DNA of 42,119 nt from Hyphomonas sp. (lineage in GTDB: Bacteria; Pseudomonadota; Alphaproteobacteria; Caulobacterales; Hyphomonadaceae). Under the pieces are notes generated by a model. It had not been told where the DNA came from. It searched no databases and saw only the letters and a list, made by a program, of their open reading frames with translations. The stretch covers positions 1 through 42,119 of the forward strand of contig NZ_WGLO01000023.1 in NCBI RefSeq assembly GCF_016125515.1, written 5' to 3'. Below, one piece after another: positions 35,795-42,119 of this stretch. Within the stretch, counting starts at the first letter, position 1. Each line of letters begins with the position of its first letter. Both the position numbers and the translations under genes were made by a program.

Positions 35795-36601
35795 GTGCAA
35801 CAAGCAGAAGATTTCCGGCAGGAGACCCGGGCGCTCGCCGACCTGGTTGAAACCTTGTCGCTCGACGACTTTCATACGCCGACACAATTCAAGGCCTGGA
35901 CGATTGTAGACGTCCTTCGCCACCTGCATTTCTGGAACAGGATGGCGCATTTCCAACTCAGCGATCCCGAGCAGCTTTCGGGACACCTCAAGGCAATGCA
36001 AGCGAGTGGATCGTCGATGCGCGCTTACGAGGCCGCACAACTTGGCCATCTCGGCGAGCAGGCCTTGTTGTCGGATTGGCGCAACTTTGCAGAGCGCACA
36101 GCTGATCTGTTTGCGGACGCTGATCCAAAGGCCCGTCTGAAGTGGGCAGGCCCGGACATGAGCGCGCGTTCGTCGATCACCGCGCGCCAGATGGAAACGT
36201 GGGCGCATGGCCAGGAAGTGTACGATTTTGCCGGCGTCGAGCGGCGCAACGAGGACCGGATCAGTAACATCGTGACGTTGGGTGTGAACACGTTCGGCTG
36301 GACCTATGCGACCCGGCGCGAGCCGCCGCCGGGCCCGATGCCGCACCTTGTCCTGACCGCTCCGTCCGGCGCAATCTGGACGCATGGCGAGCCGAGTGAG
36401 GCTGAGCGGATAGAAGGCCGTGCGGACGAGTTCTGTCAGGTCGTGACGCAGACCCGGAACATCGCGGACACGTCGCTGAAGGTGACCGGCCCCGTCGCGA
36501 CAGACTGGATGAGCAAGGCGCAGTGCTTTGCCGGCGCGCCCTCCGAGCCGCCTGCGCCCGGGACGCGCTTCCGGCGGGAGCGCGCTGGACAAGTCCGATA
36601 G
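35795..36601 (+). CDS. TIGR03084-family protein (DinB/mycothiol-isomerase-like fold)
   Basis: A 268-residue protein resembling the TIGR03084 family, related to the DinB-fold mycothiol maleylpyruvate isomerase N-terminal domain. The likely metal-binding helices include WTIVDVLRHLHFWNRM (with His) and ITARQMETWAHGQEVYDFAG (with His). The C-terminal ~75 residues form a separate domain. The start is GTG at 35795, supported by a GGGGAGG site. Function is unknown; related proteins use low-molecular-weight thiols, but a thiol partner in this organism is not shown. Confidence 0.8.
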   Translation: MQQAEDFRQETRALADLVETLSLDDFHTPTQFKAWTIVDVLRHLHFWNRMAHFQLSDPEQLSGHLKAMQASGSSMRAYEAAQLGHLGEQALLSDWRNFAERTADLFADADPKARLKWAGPDMSARSSITARQMETWAHGQEVYDFAGVERRNEDRISNIVTLGVNTFGWTYATRREPPPGPMPHLVLTAPSGAIWTHGEPSEAERIEGRADEFCQVVTQTRNIADTSLKVTGPVATDWMSKAQCFAGAPSEPPAPGTRFRRERAGQVR

Positions 36602-36644
36602 CGCCGCTACGAGACAAACCTGATCTTTCATCTGGAGACCTGCC

Positions 36645-37442
36645 ATGTCGATTCTTCTGCTCGAAAAACGCGGCCCGATTGCCATCCTGACGCTCAACCG
36701 GCCCGAAATGATGAATGCGCTCGGGCAGGAAGGCGACGGCCCTGCGGTTACGGCGGTTTGCGCCGAGGTCATGGCGGATCCAACGATCCGCTGCGCGGTG
36801 CTGACCGGAGCTGGACGCGCCTTCTCGGCTGGCGGCGACGTGAAGGCCATGAAGGAGCGCAACGGCGCATTCGGCGGAAGTCCCGCAGATATCCGCGAAG
36901 GTTATCGCCGCAACATCCACATGATTGTCCGCGCGCTGTACAATCTTGAAGTCCCGCTGATTTCCGCGATCAACGGACCTGCAATCGGACTTGGCTGTGA
37001 TGTCGCCTGCATGGCCGACATCCGGATTGCAGCAGATACCGCGAAGATGGGCGTGACCTTCCTCAAGCTCGGCCTGATCCCGGGCGATGGCGGCGCCTGG
37101 CTGCTGCCACGATTGATTGGTTCGTCGCGCGCAGCCGAGCTGCTCTTCACCGGTGATGTGATCGACGCGAAGACTGCTGCAGAATGGGGCCTTGTCAGCA
37201 AGGTTGTGCCCGCAGCTGAGCTGATGGACGCGGCGATGGCGATGGCTGAGAAGATTGCGCAACAGCCGCCGCAAGCTCTGCGTCTCGCGAAGACGTTGAT
37301 GCGTCACGGCGCGACATCGTCCTACGACACGATCATGGAAATGTCTGCAGCCGCGCAGGCGCTCATGCACGAAACCGAGGACCATATCGAAGGCGTCAAC
37401 GCGATCCTCGAAAAGCGTGCGCCGGTTTTCAAGGGCAAATAA
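36645..37442 (+). CDS. Enoyl-CoA hydratase/isomerase family protein (crotonase)
   Basis: This 265-residue crotonase-fold protein has the oxyanion-hole segment AGRAFSAGGDVKAMK and the core GPAIGLGCDVACMADIRIA. In the catalytic region TFLKLGLIPGDGG, F139 occupies the position of the first catalytic Glu of classical hydratases (rat Glu144). D148 lies in GDGG, and E165 matches the second Glu (rat Glu164). The protein may thus be an isomerase or another crotonase activity rather than a standard hydratase. A GGAG site precedes the ATG. It is convergent with the CoA-transferase gene. Confidence 0.88.
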   Translation: MSILLLEKRGPIAILTLNRPEMMNALGQEGDGPAVTAVCAEVMADPTIRCAVLTGAGRAFSAGGDVKAMKERNGAFGGSPADIREGYRRNIHMIVRALYNLEVPLISAINGPAIGLGCDVACMADIRIAADTAKMGVTFLKLGLIPGDGGAWLLPRLIGSSRAAELLFTGDVIDAKTAAEWGLVSKVVPAAELMDAAMAMAEKIAQQPPQALRLAKTLMRHGATSSYDTIMEMSAAAQALMHETEDHIEGVNAILEKRAPVFKGK

Positions 37443-37452
37443 GCGCCAGAAC

Positions 37453-37472
37453 GGCGCCGTTGTTTCGGCGCC
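37453..37472. terminator. Hairpin between two convergent genes, possible bidirectional terminator
   Basis: GGCGCCG (37453-37459) and CGGCGCC (37466-37472) enclose a 6-base loop TTGTTT. The position, just after the crotonase stop and facing the CoA-transferase stop, fits termination, but there is no T-run. Confidence 0.4.
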
Positions 37473-37495
37473 TGCCTGAGCGCCGGCTCAATGCT

Positions 37496-38695
37496 TCAGG
37501 CAACAATTCCGGCGGCGTACAGTGCCTTGATCTCGGCGTCGCTACGGCCCAGCGACGCCAGAACCTCCGCCGTATGCTGACCAACCGACGGGGAGGGGCC
37601 TTTCGGACCATCGTGCGCGCCTGGAAAGCGCACGGGGGAGGCTGGAGAGGCGTAGGTGGTACCGTCTCCCTTGGCGCTCGGGGTCTGGACGATGGCGCCC
37701 GCCGCGAAAGCCTGCGGGTCCTGCGCCACATCGGCGAGCGTTTGCACTGGCGCCCACGCGATCGACTCGGCATCGAGGCGTTCGGCGAGCGCGTCCATGG
37801 TGTGAACGGCAAATCCTGCATCCAGAATGGCAACCACTTCGGCGTTGTTTGCCCGCCGTCCTTTGGCGTTGTTGTACTTCGGATCTGCAATGAGATCCGG
37901 CCTTCCGATAACACGGCAGAGCGGCGCCCAATCGGTCTCGCCCTGACGTGCGACAATGCAGAACCACTTTCCATCCTTCGACTGGAAGAAATTCGAGATG
38001 GGCACGTTCTGCTCGCCGCGACCCTTGGTCGAAGCGACCCGGCCGAAGAACAACTGGATCGCAAGATCAGACCCCATGGCGTAGAGCCCCGTCCGGAACA
38101 GGGACGCCTCGACCAGGCGTCCTTTGCCTGTGCGTTGCGCCTCAACGAGCGCCGCGCAGATGCCGGCTGCGGCCGCAATCGACGTCGTGTGATCGCCAAA
38201 GGCGGTACGCAGCGGGAAAGGTTCGCCGCCTTTCGGGATCGTGAGATTGGCAACGCCGGTTCGGCTCCAGAAACTCGCAATGTCGAAACCCGGGCGGTCC
38301 GCATCCGGGCCTTCGAGACCGTAGCCGGACAAGGAGCAATAGACGAGTCTGGGGTTCAACTGGCACAAGGAGTCGTAGTCGAGGCCCGATCGGGTCAAGC
38401 CGCCCGGACGCACGTTGGTCAAGAATACGTCGGCGTCTGCAACCAGTTCGCGGATCAGGGCCTGACCTTCGGGCTTGCTGGTATCGATGACCACCGATCG
38501 CTTGCCGCGATTGTCAAAATCGAAGACCGGGTTGTCCTGGAGGTCCGTACCGATTGTGCGGAAGAACAAGCGGATCGGGTCGCCGCCGGGAGGTTCGATC
38601 TTCGTGACGTCCGCGCCCCAGTCCCGCAAGATGCACCCGGCGCCCGGCGCTGCCATGTAGGTGGCGTATTCGACGACTTTGATGCCTTCCAGCAT
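37496..38695 (-). CDS. CaiB/BaiF family CoA-transferase (family III)
   Basis: Family III CoA-transferases move CoA between carboxylic acids through an enzyme-bound anhydride on an acidic residue. This 399-residue protein has the family opening LEGIKVVEYATYMAAPGAG, the TNVRPGGLTRSGLDYD segment and RPGFDIASFWSRTG. At the position of the usual catalytic Asp, in the motif (V/I)D(A/V)(A/S)(M/L), it has VEAS with Glu 196 instead of Asp. An AGGAGG site precedes the ATG. Racemase activity is an alternative in this family. Substrate unknown. Confidence 0.9.
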   Translation of the reverse strand: MLEGIKVVEYATYMAAPGAGCILRDWGADVTKIEPPGGDPIRLFFRTIGTDLQDNPVFDFDNRGKRSVVIDTSKPEGQALIRELVADADVFLTNVRPGGLTRSGLDYDSLCQLNPRLVYCSLSGYGLEGPDADRPGFDIASFWSRTGVANLTIPKGGEPFPLRTAFGDHTTSIAAAAGICAALVEAQRTGKGRLVEASLFRTGLYAMGSDLAIQLFFGRVASTKGRGEQNVPISNFFQSKDGKWFCIVARQGETDWAPLCRVIGRPDLIADPKYNNAKGRRANNAEVVAILDAGFAVHTMDALAERLDAESIAWAPVQTLADVAQDPQAFAAGAIVQTPSAKGDGTTYASPASPVRFPGAHDGPKGPSPSVGQHTAEVLASLGRSDAEIKALYAAGIVA

Positions 38696-38773
38696 GGGCG
38701 CTTCCTCCTGATTTTCCTGGGACGGGTTTGGCCCGGCCGAAGCAGAAAACCAAGCCTTTTCGCCGGGGCAGGC

Positions 38774-40426
38774 TCAGTCTGCGACGGGTCGCTTCGCTGT
38801 GTGGGGCAGAGCGGCAAGCTCGCGTGCCTGTCCGACCCAGTCATCTCGTTCGATACGGCCCCGGAAATGACGTAGAAGGCCATCGACATATTCGATGTCG
38901 GCCTCGTCCCATTCTGCGATCTGCCAGAAATAGAACACGCCGACTTCGTGCAGTAGGTCGTTGAGCATCGGACCAACGCCAATGATGTCTTCCAGCGGGT
39001 CACCCACACCGAAGGCCGCGTGCGTCAGCAGGTTGGCCTGGTCATCCGGCTTTCGCGCAACCGTAATCGGATCGAGCCGCCGTGGCGGACGCGGCGCCGG
39101 TTCCGGCGCTGCTGGAGCCACCCGCACCGGGCGGGGCGCAGGTCGCGGATCGTACACCGCCGCCGGTTCAGGACGGGCGCGGACTTCGGGTTCCGGACGG
39201 GGAAACTCGGCGCGGGTGCGCAACATGTGGTGTACGGCAGACAGGCCGTATTCGATTGCGGTCAAGCGGTCTTCGAGAGCGCCGAGATCGAATGTAGATT
39301 CGATCGATCGCAGCGCGAGATCGATGCGCGTATAGTCCGGCTGCGGAAGATTGAGCACAGCCTCCTGCAAAGCTGCCAGTCGGCGATCAAGCGCTTCGTT
39401 CCGGCTCTGGCCGCGTAGATCGGTGCGGATGGAAGCAAGGGAGGCATCCAGTGATGCGAACTGGCTGTAGACAGGTTCCAGATCGTTCGACTTGCGCGAG
39501 AGGAAATTGAGATCACTCTCGATGCCCGCCAGCATGCTCATAAGCGCGTCCGATGACACGCCTTCTGCGATACTGGATTCAAGCCCTGCGAGGCGGGTGA
39601 TGATCGGCTCGAGATCCGGTTCGGGGATCTGCACGTCGCGCACGGCCTTTTCGAGCGCGCTGACGCGCTCCAGAACGACTTCAAGGTCAGGGCGTGCCGC
39701 GTATTCCTCGATCCGTAGCTGAAGATGATCCATCTGGCTCTGTAGCGGCGCGAGATTGGGCTCTGGCAGTTCGAGGTTTTCGACGGCGAGCTGCAGGGCA
39801 GCCAAACCGCTATGAACCGGCCCGAGATCGGCTTCGGGGATCTTGATGCTGGCGATGAGTTCTTCGATCTGGGCAAGTCGCGGCTCGATGGCAGGCAGGA
39901 TGTCCGGCACGCGGGACTCGGTGACATGCGAAGACAGGGCGGCGATTTTGGCATTCACGCCCTCAAGGTCGGGCATGCGAAGGTTGTCGATACGGGCTGA
40001 CACACCGCGCAGATGCTGATCGATGGCTTCGAGGTGTACCGTGCGCATCGATGACACAGCCGCCGAGATCGCAGAGACGGACTGTTCGAGCGTGCTAAGA
40101 CGGTTGCTGAGCCCTTCGTTCAAGGCGCGCACTTCCTGATCTGGCGCCGCGAGTGTTCGTTCAAGGTCGATCAGCTTGTGCTGTACCGGTGCAAAATCCG
40201 GTTGAGGCGGCCGATAGCTTTCGAGTGCCATCTTCAAGGCATACTCGACATCTTCGCGCGTCAGGGATTTGCCTTGCGCCAGGAAGGCATCGACCTGACG
40301 GCTGAGTTCCGCATGGGATTCCGTGACATCCACGAACCGCCGACGCATCCACCACCAGGCGACAGCTGCACCTAGCAGCGCCGCGAGGCCAAGCAGAAGG
40401 AAGATTTTGACGAGGAGAAACCACAT
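38774..40426 (-). CDS. Membrane-anchored repeat protein with C-terminal helix-hairpin-helix domain
   Basis: A 550-residue protein of unknown function. One N-terminal membrane helix lies at residues 3-26, after which the chain is likely long and helical. From about residue 73 to 400 it consists of degenerate repeats of 22-25 residues with the pattern P-x-P-D-L-x-P-x-x-x-x-L-x-x-L-E. Copies begin near residues 73, 152, 174, 197, 221, 246, 268, 314 and 361. A Pro-rich linker (about 408-460) is followed by a helix-hairpin-helix domain (474-540: DIIGVGPMLNDLLHEVGVF, then FRGRIERDDWVGQARELA). This C-terminal domain resembles one appended to alphaproteobacterial NuoE and ribosomal L21. It is the second gene of the operon with the BON/OmpA gene. 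Confidence 0.75.
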   Translation of the reverse strand: MWFLLVKIFLLLGLAALLGAAVAWWWMRRRFVDVTESHAELSRQVDAFLAQGKSLTREDVEYALKMALESYRPPQPDFAPVQHKLIDLERTLAAPDQEVRALNEGLSNRLSTLEQSVSAISAAVSSMRTVHLEAIDQHLRGVSARIDNLRMPDLEGVNAKIAALSSHVTESRVPDILPAIEPRLAQIEELIASIKIPEADLGPVHSGLAALQLAVENLELPEPNLAPLQSQMDHLQLRIEEYAARPDLEVVLERVSALEKAVRDVQIPEPDLEPIITRLAGLESSIAEGVSSDALMSMLAGIESDLNFLSRKSNDLEPVYSQFASLDASLASIRTDLRGQSRNEALDRRLAALQEAVLNLPQPDYTRIDLALRSIESTFDLGALEDRLTAIEYGLSAVHHMLRTRAEFPRPEPEVRARPEPAAVYDPRPAPRPVRVAPAAPEPAPRPPRRLDPITVARKPDDQANLLTHAAFGVGDPLEDIIGVGPMLNDLLHEVGVFYFWQIAEWDEADIEYVDGLLRHFRGRIERDDWVGQARELAALPHTAKRPVAD

Positions 40427-40475
40427 GGTCAGGCTCCGGCAGAATGGGGTGTGAAGGCGTGAAGGATGAAGCGGT

Positions 40476-41654
40476 TCATTCGTCCGCCTTCACGATACGG
40501 ATTTCGATGCGGCGATTGAGAGCGCGGCCCTCGTCAGTCGTGTTGTCGCCAATCGGTTTCGAGGCGCCATAGCCCGCAGCGAGGATCCGAGAGGGTGCGA
40601 CGCCCCTCTGGATCAGGGCGGCACGGACGGCTTCGGCGCGGCGCTTGCTGAGGCTTTCGTTCAGCGCCGCGCTGCCGGTATTGTCAGTATGCCCTTCGAC
40701 GCGCAAGCGACCCGGGCAATCCGTTGCGGCCCTGGCGGTAAGGTCGAGCAACGCGGCTTTCGAACTCGTGATCAGGTCGCTGCCGGGATCAAATTCGATC
40801 CGCGAAGCTTCCAGAAGACGCGCGAGCTCTTCCTCGCAGGTTTCGACAACTTCCTGCGCAAGGATTTCGACATCGCCGATGCTGCCATAGGGCAATGTTC
40901 GCGACGCCAACGCACGCACACGATCAGCTTCGCTCTGCGGCAGCGCACAGCGGACATTGAACCGCTTGGACGTCAGGCTCACCGTTCCGCTGTCGCATTG
41001 TTTCAACACGTCAACGCCGCGAAGCGCCGTTTCCTGAAAGCCCGCCGGAGATGCGACACCCAGAGTCTCGATATGGCTGACCACTTCTTCGACATGCGCA
41101 GGCCGCTCATTATTCGCTTCTGCAATCAAGGCGTCCCGCGTCGCAATGTCAGGTACGCGGCCTTCCAAAGTCAGTTTCGGGCCGGACAACCGGAACAGGA
41201 ACTCGGGCGTACCGCTGCCCGGTACGACCGTTCCGTCGCTGCCGGCCAAGTCGGGACGCGCGGAAGCTACGCCGCCAAAGTTGCCTCTCACGCGTGTCGC
41301 AGGCCGCGCGGACCCGAGCCAGGTCGGCGCGCGCGCGGTACGGATTGCGTTGAGCAGGCGTTCGCCCGCTTCGGGCGTGGGCGGCGTGCCCCTGACCGTG
41401 ACCCATTGGCCTGAGACTTCCACTTTCGCCCACTCAGCGCCGGTATCTGCGACGGCTTCTTCAGCCGACTGACGCACGGAAGACTCGATGCTGTGGGGCG
41501 CGAAGCTGGTCCAGACGATCACCGTAAGCAAACCAAGGCCGAGCAGGGGCAAAAGCCCGTAAGGCACGAAAGCTAACCCATCCGCGGACGCGCGGCGAAA
41601 CCGGCGCACGGTGCGCACGGAAGCCTGCAGCGGTTCTGATGAGCTCAAACGCAT
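40476..41654 (-). CDS. BON-OmpA family protein, peptidoglycan-binding
   Basis: A 392-residue envelope protein. A short cytoplasmic N-terminus leads to one membrane helix (about 31-50, GLLPLLGLGLLTVIVWTSF). Two BON-like regions follow (about 55-120 and 150-215). The C-terminal domain (about 275-392) is OmpA-like: EGHTDNTGSAALNESLSKRR carries D324 and R339, equivalent to the Asp and Arg that bind diaminopimelate in OmpA. Four Cys (220, 236, 273, 313) may form disulfides. The layout resembles mycobacterial ArfA. The start at 41654 has an AAGG site; an ATG at 41678 has none. It is the first gene of the operon, with 49 bases to the next. Confidence 0.85.
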   Translation of the reverse strand: MRLSSSEPLQASVRTVRRFRRASADGLAFVPYGLLPLLGLGLLTVIVWTSFAPHSIESSVRQSAEEAVADTGAEWAKVEVSGQWVTVRGTPPTPEAGERLLNAIRTARAPTWLGSARPATRVRGNFGGVASARPDLAGSDGTVVPGSGTPEFLFRLSGPKLTLEGRVPDIATRDALIAEANNERPAHVEEVVSHIETLGVASPAGFQETALRGVDVLKQCDSGTVSLTSKRFNVRCALPQSEADRVRALASRTLPYGSIGDVEILAQEVVETCEEELARLLEASRIEFDPGSDLITSSKAALLDLTARAATDCPGRLRVEGHTDNTGSAALNESLSKRRAEAVRAALIQRGVAPSRILAAGYGASKPIGDNTTDEGRALNRRIEIRIVKADE

Positions 41655-41981
41655 TAACCTTGCCTTCAAAGGATGCATCGCGCGGATCGCGCGGCGCTAC
41701 GGCCCCGGCTTTAAGTAAAGCCATAATAGAACAACAGCAGCAATACTTTGCGCCAACCGGTTGTGTCCGCGTCTTTGACCAACCTGAATTTTCAAAGGTG
41801 CGGCGTCGAATTGCTCGTCAATTCGCCTGTTTTCGCGCGAATCTCATGCAGTCTTGCGTTCGGCTACGGGCCTATTCCGCTCCGCGTCGACATGGTGTGC
41901 TTGGTGACTCCGAAGTCGTTTGATGAATTCATTTCCAATCAAAGTGTATTCGCCGAAAATATTCGCCTTAGGAGAGAATGC
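41655..41981. other. Intergenic region upstream of the BON-OmpA gene, up to the IS element
   Basis: This 327-bp stretch is less GC-rich than its surroundings. It must hold the promoter of the minus-strand BON-OmpA operon. A small hairpin GGCTTT/AAAGCC lies at 41707-41722. A short plus-strand frame begins at 41892 and is described separately. No other convincing gene or RNA was seen. Confidence 0.55.
41892..41981 (+). pseudogene. Possible start of a gene interrupted by the right insertion sequence
   Basis: An ATG at 41892 opens a frame whose last residues before the insertion sequence tip read DEFISNQSVFAENIRLRREC. The piece FAENIRLRRE resembles the first helix of Cro/C1-type helix-turn-helix proteins, which commonly begin (L/F)AENIRRLRKE. 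The insertion point falls directly after it. There is no clear ribosome site and only 30 codons are native, so this is a weak call. Confidence 0.25.
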
Positions 41982-41987
41982 TGTCAA

Positions 41988-42032
41988 TCGGCGCGCAAAA
42001 TTGACCCCCTATCGGCGTGCAAAATTGACCCC
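41988..42032. repeat. Two 21-bp IS21-type terminal repeats, right element
   Basis: Copies at 41988-42008 (TCGGCGCGCAAAATTGACCCC) and 42012-42032 differ by one base. They are in inverted orientation relative to the left-edge repeats. Confidence 0.75.
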
Positions 42033-42047
42033 ACCTGCGCGGTGGTA

Positions 42048-42100
42048 GCTGGCCCAGGCCGGTGCAACTTTTCAAACGAGTGGAACCGGCCTGGGCCAGC
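42048..42100. repeat. Perfect 16-bp inverted repeat inside the right insertion sequence
   Basis: GCTGGCCCAGGCCGGT (42048-42063) and ACCGGCCTGGGCCAGC (42085-42100) are exact complements separated by 21 bases. A transcript would fold into a very stable hairpin. It may be a terminator or an element that protects the insertion sequence from read-through. Confidence 0.8.
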
Positions 42101-42119
42101 GGGCGGCAAGGCGCTCAGG

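Larger units (their letters stand above)
41982..42119. mobile_element. End of an IS21-family-like insertion sequence, continuing beyond the right edge
   Basis: A TGT tip at 41982 is followed by three bases and a 21-bp repeat at 41988-42008. A second copy lies at 42012-42032 (TCGGCGTGCAAAATTGACCCC). Tip and repeat have the same spacing as at the left edge, and this repeat differs at only two positions from the left one, so both are related IS21-type ends. No transposase frame is visible before the edge. The orientation of the element is not resolved. Confidence 0.7.

Noticed and set aside
1..42119. A single composite transposon carrying the whole window
   Set aside because: The ends are IS21-like but the repeat copies differ, the flanks show no shared target duplication, and the cargo includes essential genes such as metG, lepB, dxs and tRNA-Thr.
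1..42119. CRISPR array, toxin-antitoxin pair, restriction system or prophage
   Set aside because: No spaced repeats, no paired small toxin/antitoxin genes, no nuclease-methylase pair and no phage genes were found on either strand.

Overview
The window reads as chromosomal DNA of an alphaproteobacterium. GC content is high, coding density is high, and the gene families fit that class: a TamA/TamB pair, a DUF3126 protein, a fused cytochrome b561-YceI protein, an xseB-ispA-dxs cluster, and a C-terminal helix-hairpin-helix domain of the kind seen on alphaproteobacterial NuoE. The fatty-acid-type acyl-CoA genes and overall flavour suggest Hyphomonadaceae/Caulobacterales relatives, but that placement is inference. 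Most genes are housekeeping or ordinary accessory genes. No CRISPR array, prophage, plasmid origin or recognisable defence system is visible.

Layout. Both edges (1-140 and 41982-42119) carry IS21-type terminal ends: TGT tips followed by 21-bp repeats. The segment is therefore bounded by insertion sequences, possibly as the ends of an assembly contig. From left to right: tamB and tamA (minus strand, outer-membrane assembly); a Ca2+/Na+ antiporter; a nitroreductase; a tetR-adaptor-permease RND efflux operon with a clear palindromic operator; cysE; a DUF3126 gene; a convergent minus-strand group of yceI, cytochrome b561-yceI and sua5/tsaC; an acyl-CoA dehydrogenase; the remnant of an MFS transporter; an RluF-type pseudouridine synthase; an MBL-fold hydrolase; lepB; a histidine phosphatase; and xseB-ispA-dxs, which leads into isoprenoid synthesis. 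Next come a small lipoprotein gene, a structured 260-bp leader, an AMP-forming acyl-CoA synthetase with an aldo/keto reductase, metG and a DUF418 membrane protein (minus strand), tRNA-Thr(UGU), an MFS exporter divergent from a small XRE regulator, a TIGR03084 protein, a crotonase, and a CaiB/BaiF CoA-transferase. Last is a two-gene envelope operon encoding a BON/OmpA protein and a repeat-rich membrane protein.

How the genes work together. Three genes (acyl-CoA dehydrogenase, acyl-CoA synthetase, crotonase), plus the CoA-transferase, point to catabolism of fatty or xenobiotic acyl-CoA, although they are not one operon. XseB/IspA/Dxs is a known conserved neighbourhood. TamA and TamB are translationally coupled.

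The least-described part is the operon at 38774-41654. It pairs a membrane-anchored BON-OmpA peptidoglycan-binding protein with a membrane-anchored protein made of about nine degenerate 22-25-residue repeats, a proline-rich linker and a NuoE-type helix-hairpin-helix tail. Other points worth checking are an RND permease lacking two residues of the usual proton relay, two strong hairpins around the 3' end of the lipoprotein gene, and a possible regulator gene cut by the right-hand insertion sequence.
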